Below, in pieces: positions 1 through 5,869 of a DNA stretch of 10,397 bases (positions are counted from its first letter, which is position 1; every line of letters begins with the position of its first letter). Position numbers and translations under genes: made by a program. The DNA is from an uncultured Campylobacter sp. (GTDB lineage: Bacteria > Campylobacterota > Campylobacteria > Campylobacterales > Campylobacteraceae). The stretch lies in the NCBI GenBank assembly GCA_938046705.1, contig CALIWP010000383.1, forward strand, positions 1 to 10,397, in the 5' to 3' direction. The notes under the pieces were generated by a model. The model searched no databases. It was not told where the DNA came from and saw only the letters and a program-made list of their open reading frames with translations.

Positions 1-82
1 TCGCGCTTGCCTTTTCTAAATTTACCCGTCTCGCTTTCAAAATTTATCCCGTAGCTTCACCCGAAATTTAATCAAAAATCAG

Positions 83-107
83 TAAAATAGCCCAAAATTT
101 ACAAGGA
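83..107 (+). promoter_or_regulatory. Possible -10 element and ribosome binding site of the HerA-like gene
   Basis: A TAAAAT hexamer at 83-88 is a plausible sigma70 -10 element. AAGGA at 103-107 lies 5 nt before the ATG at 113 and is a good Shine-Dalgarno sequence, which supports that start. No -35 box is convincing, which is normal for Campylobacter promoters. The 112 bases before the gene have stops in all three forward frames and show no recognisable gene end. Confidence 0.35.
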
Positions 108-112
108 AGCAC

Positions 113-2416
113 ATGAAAACCATCCAAGAAAATTTAAAGCTATTTTACGTCGGTCTCAAAGACAAAGAGCCGTTTTTTTACAAAAACAAAGACCTCACGA
201 CACACGCAGCCATCATCGGCATGACCGGTAGTGGCAAAACTGGCCTTGGTATCGGCATCCTAGAAGAAGCCTGCATCGACAACATCCCGACCTTTATAAT
301 CGACCCAAAGGGCGATATGACAAACCTCGCTTTGGTCTTCCCGCAGATGCGCGCGCAGGATTTTGCGCCGTACGTCGATGAAAACGAAGCGCAAAACAAA
401 GGCATGAGCGTGGATGAATTTGCCGCTAGCGAAGCGCAGACGTGGGCAAAAGGCATCGAGGGTTCGTTTCAAAGTTTAGAGCGAGTGGGACTTTTAAAGG
501 ATAGCGCCGAGCTAAAAATTTACACACCAAAGAGCAGTAGCGGCGTCGGCGTGGCGCTGCTGGGCGATTTTGCGCGCCCGAATTTAGATGCAGGCAGCGA
601 GGAGTTTAGCGAGTACGTAGGCTCTCTGGCTAGCTCCGTGCTCTCGCTCGTTGGCATAGAAAACGACGTAAACTCAAAAGAACACCTGCTCATCTCAAAC
701 ATTTTTACCCTTAAATTTAGCCAGGGCGCGGACGTGAGCCTAGAGGAGCTCATCGGCTTTATCGCGACGCCTCCGTTTGCCAAGATCGGCGTATTTGACG
801 TGGAGAAATTTTACCCGAGCTCCGAGCGTATGAAGCTAGCCGTCAAGATCAACACGCTGCTTGCAAGCCCTGATTTTCGCGCGTGGCTAAGCGGCGAGCG
901 GCTAGACATCTCAAAGATGCTTTTTAACGCAAACGGCAAGGCAAAGTGCAATATCTTTACCATCTCGCATCTAAAAGACGGCGAGAGGATGTTTTTCGTG
1001 ACGCTGCTGCTAAACGAGATCATCGCGTGGATGCGCAAGACCGAGGGTACGAGCTCGCTTCGCGCGGTGCTTTATATGGACGAGATTTTCGGATTTTTCC
1101 CGCCAAACGGCAACCCGCCTAGCAAAACCCCGATGCTAACTCTACTCAAGCAAGCCCGCGCACACGGCCTTGGCGTGATACTAAGCACCCAAAACCCGGT
1201 CGATCTGGACTACAAAGGCCTTAGCAACATCGGCACGTGGTTTATCGGGCGCTTGCAAACCGCGCAGGATAAAGCGCGCGTGATCGACGGTATGACGGGG
1301 CTTGCGGGCTCTGCGATGGATAAAGGCGAGATAGAAAATCTCATCTCAAATTTGCAAAAGCGCAATTTCCTCTTAAAAAACATCCACGAGGACGGGCTGT
1401 CCGTCATCTCGACGCGCTGGGCTCTGAGCTATCTCAAAGGACCGCTTAGCCGAGAGCAGATTTCAAATTTGATGAAAGAGCAAAAGAGCGGGTCAAATTT
1501 GAGCGAGTTAAGCCCGGCAAAAAGCTTTGCCGCCAAGCCGGTGCTGTCGCCGGACATCGCTCAGCTTTACGCAGCAAGCTCAAATTTACACGAGGGCGGC
1601 GAACTGGAGGGGTATCTTTACGGCGAAGCCAAAGTGCGATTTTACGACGCTAAAAAGGGGCTTGACGAGGTTCGCGAGGTAAATTTTACGCTAAGGCTGG
1701 ATGAAGCTCAAAAAAGCGCCGACTGGAGCGAGGCTAGCGAAAATATGCATTTTACCGCGGTTGCAGAGCCGAATTTCAAGCTCTCATACGCGCCGCTGCC
1801 GGGCTTTGTCGCGGGAGCTAAAAATTTCAAAGAGCTAACCAAAAATTTCAAAGAATTTATCTATAGAAACTACAAACTTAGGCTCTTTAGCGCGCTAAAT
1901 TTAAGCTCGGCGCCAAATGAGAGCAAGGAGGAGTTTTACGTCCGTTTAGCGGATAAATGCAACGAAATTTTAGAGGCGCAAACGGCCAAGCTCACGGCGG
2001 AATTTGGCAAACAAAAGGCGCGCCTAGAGGAGAAACTAAACCGCTCGGTGGCAAAGCTAGAAAAAGAGCAGCGGGATTTCAAAAGCAAGGGGATAGAGAC
2101 CGCGATCTCGGTGGGAGCTAGCATTTTGGGTGCGATATTTGGCAAGGGGCTGCTAAGTAGTGGCAACATCGGCAAGGTCGCGACCTCCGCGCGCTCGGCA
2201 AACAGCGTGCTAAAAGAGCGTAGCGACGTCAAACTAAGCGAGCAAGAAGTCGCCCAGCTAAACGCGCAGATCGAGGAGTTGATAGCGAAATTTGAAGAAG
2301 ACGCCAGCGAGCTAAAAGCCAAAAACGACGTGCAAAACGTGGGGGTGACGGAGGTGGAGGTGGGGCCGAAGAGTAGCGATATATACGACGAAAAGGTCTA
2401 TCTTCTTTGGAAGTAA
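113..2416 (+). CDS. HerA-like P-loop ATPase (helicase HerA-like / DUF853-type family)
   Basis: A 767-residue ATPase of the HerA/FtsK-like superfamily. Walker A is GMTGSGKT at residues 36-43. A conserved IIDPKGD segment follows at 62-68. Walker B is VLYMDE at 319-324, with acidic residues D323 and E324. The sensor-like STQNP is at 358-362 and a possible arginine finger, R380, sits in FIGRLQT. The segment FLLKN...STRWALSYLKGPL at 419-445 is typical of the stand-alone bacterial HerA-like/DUF853 ATPases. The C-terminal third has a charged coiled coil at about 612-660, a glycine-rich hydrophobic stretch at 665-690 and a second charged helix at about 705-738. Family members are presumed DNA translocases or helicases, but their substrate and role are poorly known. 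No NurA nuclease partner or other defence gene is adjacent. The ATPase assignment is firm; the process it serves is not shown by the sequence. Confidence 0.9.
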   Translation: MKTIQENLKLFYVGLKDKEPFFYKNKDLTTHAAIIGMTGSGKTGLGIGILEEACIDNIPTFIIDPKGDMTNLALVFPQMRAQDFAPYVDENEAQNKGMSVDEFAASEAQTWAKGIEGSFQSLERVGLLKDSAELKIYTPKSSSGVGVALLGDFARPNLDAGSEEFSEYVGSLASSVLSLVGIENDVNSKEHLLISNIFTLKFSQGADVSLEELIGFIATPPFAKIGVFDVEKFYPSSERMKLAVKINTLLASPDFRAWLSGERLDISKMLFNANGKAKCNIFTISHLKDGERMFFVTLLLNEIIAWMRKTEGTSSLRAVLYMDEIFGFFPPNGNPPSKTPMLTLLKQARAHGLGVILSTQNPVDLDYKGLSNIGTWFIGRLQTAQDKARVIDGMTGLAGSAMDKGEIENLISNLQKRNFLLKNIHEDGLSVISTRWALSYLKGPLSREQISNLMKEQKSGSNLSELSPAKSFAAKPVLSPDIAQLYAASSNLHEGGELEGYLYGEAKVRFYDAKKGLDEVREVNFTLRLDEAQKSADWSEASENMHFTAVAEPNFKLSYAPLPGFVAGAKNFKELTKNFKEFIYRNYKLRLFSALNLSSAPNESKEEFYVRLADKCNEILEAQTAKLTAEFGKQKARLEEKLNRSVAKLEKEQRDFKSKGIETAISVGASILGAIFGKGLLSSGNIGKVATSARSANSVLKERSDVKLSEQEVAQLNAQIEELIAKFEEDASELKAKNDVQNVGVTEVEVGPKSSDIYDEKVYLLWK

Positions 2417-2451
2417 AATTAGTGGCTTGTCTTTTTGGTTTATACTTCGTT

Positions 2452-2511
2452 GGATTTAAATTTTACTCGGTCACTACCGACCAGGTAGCTCCCGTCGTAA
2501 AATTTTAATCC
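2452..2511. repeat. Imperfect 15-bp inverted repeat with structured 30-nt loop
   Basis: The arms at 2452-2466 and 2497-2511 pair over 15 positions with one mismatch. The loop holds a nested stem, TCGGT (2467-2471) with ACCGA (2476-2480), and a mutually exclusive one, CTACC (2474-2478) with GGTAG (2484-2488). It begins 36 nt after the stop codon of the HerA-like gene and could end its transcript, but there is no clear T tract, so it is not called as an intrinsic terminator. Confidence 0.45.
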
Positions 2512-2642
2512 GCCTCGTCTAAACACAAAAATACTTCGCCTTATCTTTCTTATATTCAAATTTGGACTCAAATTTTACTCGCCGAGACCCGCACCCCAAA
2601 AACGTAAATTTAAAATTTGTAGCGCGACAGCGCCAGATAAAA

Positions 2643-2657
2643 CTGCGCATAGCGCAG
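2643..2657. repeat. Short GC-rich hairpin CTGCGC-ATA-GCGCAG
   Basis: A perfect 6-bp inverted repeat with a 3-nt loop. It lies next to the tandem TAGGGGA copies and the larger 15-bp inverted repeat and is probably part of the same structured element. Confidence 0.35.
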
Positions 2658-2688
2658 CAACCCCTCACGTCGTAGGGGATAGGGGATC

Positions 2689-2738
2689 GTTAAGGGGGAA
2701 GGGAGCGACTTCGTAATTCAAGCCCCTTCCCCCTTAAC
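2689..2738. repeat. Perfect 15-bp purine/pyrimidine inverted repeat, 20-nt loop
   Basis: The left arm GTTAAGGGGGAAGGG (2689-2703) is the exact reverse complement of the right arm at 2724-2738. In RNA this would be a very stable hairpin. No T tract follows on either strand, so a plain intrinsic terminator is less likely than a repeat element or RNA processing site. It stands out because the surrounding intergenic DNA is AT-rich. Confidence 0.6.
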
Positions 2739-2893
2739 AAGAAAGATTGGCTTGCGCAAAAAGCTTAGTACACAACACCAAATTTAACCAAAGCAAATTT
2801 AGCATCTTAAAGTTGCGGGTTTGCTCAAGTGAAATTTACAAATTTACCGTCCTCCAAAACGACCGATTTATCAAAAAATCAGCCGAATTTAAT

Positions 2894-2924
2894 TAATATT
2901 GCGAAATCGAAACAAAAATCAGGA
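2894..2924 (+). promoter_or_regulatory. Possible -10 element and ribosome binding site of plsY
   Basis: TAATAT at 2894-2899 is a possible -10 element; the -35 position is poor. AGGA at 2921-2924 lies 6 nt before the ATG at 2931 and supports that start. The placement of the promoter is tentative. Confidence 0.3.
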
Positions 2925-2930
2925 TAAAAA

Positions 2931-3545
2931 ATGAACGAAAATTTGATAGCTTATGCTGCGGCGTATCTGCTAGGCGGCATCCCCTCGGGCGTGATTTTGG
3001 CTTATATCTTCGGTGGTGTGAACATCAGAAGCGAAGGTAGCGGCAGCATCGGCGCGACCAATGTTTTGCGCGTGCTAAAGCAAAAAGACCCCAAACTCGC
3101 TAAAAAAATCGCGATTTTGACCGTCGTTTGCGACGTTTTAAAGGGTGTTTTGCCGATACTGATCGCGAAATTTTTAGGCCTTACTCCCGCGACGCTTTGG
3201 GCGATGGCGGTACTTTCAGTGCTCGGACACTGCTATTCGCCGTTTTTAAAATTTGAAGGCGGCAAGGGCATAGCCACTGGTGCGGGCGTTTTGGCGGTTT
3301 TTTTGCCGCTTGAAATCATTATCGCGCTTGGAGTTTGGTTCGTCGTGGGCAAGCTGCTTAAGATCTCCTCGCTAGCCTCGCTAGCCGCGCTTGTGGCGTT
3401 TATCGTAGCGACTTTTGCGCTTCAGCCGCAAATCCCTGATATCGACTCCTATGCGCCGATATTTTTGATCGCGTTTTTGGTCGTTTATAAGCATTTGCCA
3501 AACATCAAACGCCTAATAACCGGGCAAGAAAAGCGCGTAATTTGA
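2931..3545 (+). CDS. plsY: Acyl-phosphate:glycerol-3-phosphate acyltransferase PlsY
   Basis: A 204-residue integral membrane enzyme. PlsY transfers the acyl group from acyl-phosphate to glycerol-3-phosphate, the first acylation step of phospholipid synthesis at the inner membrane. All three family motifs are present. Motif 1 is GSGSIGATNVLR at residues 36-47. Motif 2 is GH at 99-100 leading to LKFEGGKGIATG at 106-117. Motif 3 is HLPNIKR at 188-194. Hydrophobic segments lie near residues 5-30, 60-85, 88-105, 117-140, 144-165 and 175-187. Length and topology are normal for the family. Motif 1 reads GSGS where GSGN is more usual, a mild variation. The stop codon TGA overlaps the TTG start of folB in a TTGA overlap, so the two are probably co-transcribed and translationally coupled. 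Confidence 0.95.
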   Translation: MNENLIAYAAAYLLGGIPSGVILAYIFGGVNIRSEGSGSIGATNVLRVLKQKDPKLAKKIAILTVVCDVLKGVLPILIAKFLGLTPATLWAMAVLSVLGHCYSPFLKFEGGKGIATGAGVLAVFLPLEIIIALGVWFVVGKLLKISSLASLAALVAFIVATFALQPQIPDIDSYAPIFLIAFLVVYKHLPNIKRLITGQEKRVI

Positions 3546-3856
3546 CGACCATTATCAGAGACTACGAATTTAGCACGATCATCGGGCTGCTTGATTTTGA
3601 GCGCGTGACGCCGCAAAAGGTAAGAGTGAGCGCGGAATTTGAAAGCGGCGAGTTTATAGACTACGTGGAAATGATAAATTTGATCGAGGAAATTTACGCG
3701 CAAGAAAAATTTGGCACCGTGGAGAGCTCGCTTGAAATTTGCGCAAAAAAGTTGAAGGAAAAATTTAACTCGCTTAGCTTTTTGAAAATGGAAATTTTAA
3801 AAATCGAGATCGCCAAAAATGCGACGGTTGGCGCAAGAGCTGAGTTTAAATATTAA
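3542..3856 (+). CDS. folB: Dihydroneopterin aldolase FolB
   Basis: A 104-residue protein of the dihydroneopterin aldolase family, which converts dihydroneopterin to 6-hydroxymethyl-dihydropterin and glycolaldehyde in folate synthesis. Recognisable features are GLLDFERVTPQKV at residues 15-27 with pterin-contact-like E20, the DYVEMINLIEEI region at 40-51 with Y41 at the usual tyrosine position, VESSLEICAKKL at 60-71 with E61, and the C-terminal KIEIAKNATVGARAEF with the candidate catalytic lysine K92. It is a little shorter than the usual 115-125 residues. The start is TTG, overlapping the plsY stop by 4 bp. The first in-frame ATG (residue 44) would remove nearly half of the fold, so TTG is the supported start. 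Assignment rests on the overall pattern rather than one diagnostic motif. Confidence 0.85.
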   Translation: MTTIIRDYEFSTIIGLLDFERVTPQKVRVSAEFESGEFIDYVEMINLIEEIYAQEKFGTVESSLEICAKKLKEKFNSLSFLKMEILKIEIAKNATVGARAEFKY

Positions 3857-3862
3857 ATTTTT

Positions 3863-3902
3863 TTTAAAGTATCTTGAAATCTTGCTTAATTTATGCTACA
3901 AT
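3863..3902 (+). promoter_or_regulatory. Strong sigma70-type promoter of the cosR-like operon, with a possible operator
   Basis: TTGAAA (3874-3879) and TACAAT (3897-3902) are separated by exactly 17 bp, and a TG one base before the -10 (3894-3895) makes it an extended -10. This is unusually close to consensus for Campylobacter, where -35 boxes are poorly conserved. TTTAAAG (3863-3869) and TTGAAAT (3874-3880) are direct repeats of 5/7 identity spaced 11 bp start to start. That spacing suits a dimer of an OmpR-family regulator over the -35, so autoregulation is possible but unproven. GAAGGG at 3919-3924 is the ribosome binding site for the ATG at 3930. Confidence 0.65.
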
Positions 3903-3929
3903 CCCAACAAATTTTACTGAAGGGAAAAA

Positions 3930-4601
3930 ATGAGAATTTTAATAGTTGAAGATGAGGTAACTCTAAACAAAACCATCGCCGAGGGCTTGCAAGAGTTCGG
4001 CTATCAGACCGACAGCTCGGAGAATTTCAAGGATGCCGAATACTACATCGGTATTAGAAATTACGATTTGGTTTTGACCGATTGGATGCTGCCTGACGGC
4101 GACGGCGTGGATCTGATCAACATCATCAAACATAAATCTCCACGCACCGCAGTAGTCGTACTATCTGCGAAAGACGATAAAGATAGCGAAGTTAAGGCAT
4201 TTAGAGCTGGTGCGGACGACTATATCAAAAAGCCGTTTGATTTTGATGTTTTGGTAGCTAGAATCGAAGCGAGACTTCGCTTTGGCGGTACGAACGTTAT
4301 CAAAATAGACGACCTTATCATCGATCCGGACGAGGAGAAAATCACATATCTAGGTCAAGATATCGAGCTAAAAGGCAAGCCGTTTGAGGTACTAACTCAC
4401 CTTGCGCGCCACAGCGATCAGATCGTCAGCAAAGAGCAGCTACTAGACGCGATCTGGGAGGAGCCTGAGCTCGTAACTCCAAACGTAATCGAAGTAGCAA
4501 TCAATCAAATCCGCCAAAAAATGGATAAACCGTTAAATATCTCGACTATCGAGACGGTCAGAAGACGCGGGTATAGGTTTTGCTTTCCCAAAAAAGCCTA
4601 A
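3930..4601 (+). CDS. cosR: OmpR-family response regulator of the CosR/HsrA type
   Basis: A 223-residue OmpR/PhoB-type regulator: receiver domain at about 1-115 and winged-helix DNA-binding domain at about 125-220. The receiver is complete. It has the acidic pair E7/D8, phosphoacceptor D51 in LVLTDWMLPDGDG, S79 in VVVLSAK and K101 in YIKKPF. From memory, the C-terminal half is close to epsilonproteobacterial HsrA (HP1043) and CosR (Cj0355c), notably KGKPFEVLTHLARH, EEPELVTPNVIEVAINQIRQK and ETVRRRGYRF. Those proteins are essential regulators linked to oxidative stress and respiration and are usually called orphans; HP1043 has an atypical receiver. Here the receiver looks phosphorylatable and the kinase gene overlaps its 3' end by 22 bp. 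The start has a good ribosome binding site and a strong promoter. The family is secure; the exact ortholog name is inferred. Confidence 0.85.
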   Translation: MRILIVEDEVTLNKTIAEGLQEFGYQTDSSENFKDAEYYIGIRNYDLVLTDWMLPDGDGVDLINIIKHKSPRTAVVVLSAKDDKDSEVKAFRAGADDYIKKPFDFDVLVARIEARLRFGGTNVIKIDDLIIDPDEEKITYLGQDIELKGKPFEVLTHLARHSDQIVSKEQLLDAIWEEPELVTPNVIEVAINQIRQKMDKPLNISTIETVRRRGYRFCFPKKA

Positions 4602-5869
4602 GATTTAGGTTTATAGTGCAATTAGCATCGGCTTCTACGATGCTAATTCTCATCATCTCCGTTCTTTTATACCAGTATATCAAGGTCACGATATACGAGG
4701 GCATCTCGCAATCGCTCGCATACGAAGCTAAAATTTTATCCACGAGCGCAAATTTATCTAAAGTAGAAAAACCGTTTGAGTACTTCACGCTAAACGATAG
4801 TCCCACTAGAGCAAAGCTTGTCGAAGGCAAAATGGTATCGCCTTATTTCGTCACGGAAAGGGTCGGTCAAAAGACACATTTGACGTTATTTTATCCGTAT
4901 ATGGATGACACCAGCATCGCGCTAACTAAAGACACCACTCATCAAAGCAAACTCATAGATCAAATTTTAATTGATATCATCATGGTAAACGCCACGTCGA
5001 TACTTCTAATTATTTTTTACGTGCTGTTTTTGTCGCGGATGCTGCTGGTGCCGATTAAAATTTTAAGCAGAAAAATGACGAATTTAAACGAGCGGTTTTT
5101 GCAGACGGTGAGCCTTGACGAGCTACCGCCCGAGTTTAAGCCGCTAGGCAAAAGCCTAAACCGCTTAATCGAGCGTATTCAGACTTTCGTGCTTTATCAA
5201 AAGGAGCTTTTTGTCGGCGTCGCTCACGAGCTAAAAACGCCGCTTGCAGTGATGAAAACCAAAAACGAAGTGACGCTAATAAAGCCGCGCGAGAGCGAAA
5301 AATACATCGAAGCGCTTAAAAACAATAACGAAGCCATAAATCAGATGAACAAAATGATCGGCTCGATCCTAGAGATCGGACGGCAGGAGGGCGCACAGTT
5401 TGAGGAGGCCGTGCGTATCGACATCATTGAGTTTTTAAATCAATCGGCGAATAATTTTAAAATTTTAGCTCGCGGCGAGGGCAAGGATATCGCGACCGAT
5501 TTTGCTCCGAGCAGTCTTGAGATGACGCTACAAACGACGCTTTTAACGCATGTTATTCAAAATTTCGTCCAAAACGCGATCAAATTTTCTCCTCGCGGCG
5601 CCGTGGTCACGCTGCGCTCGCGTCTTAGCGAAAACGAATTTATCATCGAGGTCGTAGACGAGGGCTGCGGTATCGATGAGAGCAAGGATCTCTTTGCGCC
5701 GTTTAAGCGTTTTGGCGATAAGGGCGGAGCGGGACTTGGGCTATTTTTAGCTAAGGGCGCAGCTCAGGCTCTGGGCGGCTCGGTAGCTATCAAAAATCGC
5801 ACCGACGGGCGCAGCGGCGCGGTATCGACCATCACTTTAGCGATAAATAAAAATAATAAAGGCAAATAA
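4580..5869 (+). CDS. Membrane sensor histidine kinase
   Basis: A 429-residue sensor kinase. A transmembrane helix lies at about 11-34, a short periplasmic part at about 35-130, and a second transmembrane helix at about 132-153. A HAMP-like linker (about 154-205) starts at the LVPIK segment. The HisKA domain has the phosphoacceptor H216 in VAHELKTPL. The HATPase domain shows the N box at 328-334 (NFVQNAI), the G1 box DEGCGID (360-366) and the G2 box GGAGLGLFLAKG (382-393), so it looks active. The earliest possible start is TTG at 4580, because an in-frame stop lies at 4574-4576. It overlaps the regulator gene by 22 bp. Downstream alternatives are GTG at 4616 and ATG at 4640, the latter inside the first membrane helix. 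The overlap argues that this kinase and the adjacent regulator are partners. The signal it senses cannot be read from the sequence. Confidence 0.9.
   Translation: MLSQKSLRFRFIVQLASASTMLILIISVLLYQYIKVTIYEGISQSLAYEAKILSTSANLSKVEKPFEYFTLNDSPTRAKLVEGKMVSPYFVTERVGQKTHLTLFYPYMDDTSIALTKDTTHQSKLIDQILIDIIMVNATSILLIIFYVLFLSRMLLVPIKILSRKMTNLNERFLQTVSLDELPPEFKPLGKSLNRLIERIQTFVLYQKELFVGVAHELKTPLAVMKTKNEVTLIKPRESEKYIEALKNNNEAINQMNKMIGSILEIGRQEGAQFEEAVRIDIIEFLNQSANNFKILARGEGKDIATDFAPSSLEMTLQTTLLTHVIQNFVQNAIKFSPRGAVVTLRSRLSENEFIIEVVDEGCGIDESKDLFAPFKRFGDKGGAGLGLFLAKGAAQALGGSVAIKNRTDGRSGAVSTITLAINKNNKGK

Larger units (their letters stand above)
2417..2930. other. 514-bp intergenic region with no supportable gene, rich in inverted repeats
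   Basis: There is no ATG on the forward strand anywhere in this stretch before the plsY start. On the reverse strand the longest ATG frame is 43 codons (2650-2519), with only a distant AGGGG upstream. The region carries an imperfect inverted repeat at 2452-2511, a perfect 6-bp stem at 2643-2657, a tandem TAGGGGA pair at 2673-2686 and a perfect 15-bp inverted repeat at 2689-2738. The G/C-run block at about 2640-2740 differs in composition from the AT-rich flanks. It looks more like a repeat element or decayed sequence than a gene. Confidence 0.55.

Noticed and set aside
1..112. End of a gene entering from the left edge
   Set aside because: Frames stop by position 71 at the latest and the short peptides are not recognisable; no support for a gene.
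1936..2322. 128-codon reverse ORF opposite the HerA-like gene
   Set aside because: Ser/Leu/Ala-rich shadow of the forward coding strand with no domain; the forward gene is clearly real.
2519..2650. Reverse-strand 43-codon ORF in the intergenic region
   Set aside because: Only a distant AGGGG precedes it, the composition is odd (R/K/F-rich), and its first codons lie inside the CTGCGC/GCGCAG stem. Better seen as part of the structured repeat; a database search would settle it.
3845..3870. Intrinsic terminator after folB
   Set aside because: TTTAA-ATA-TTAAA followed by a T run has the right shape, but the stem is only 5 A/T pairs and too weak to call.
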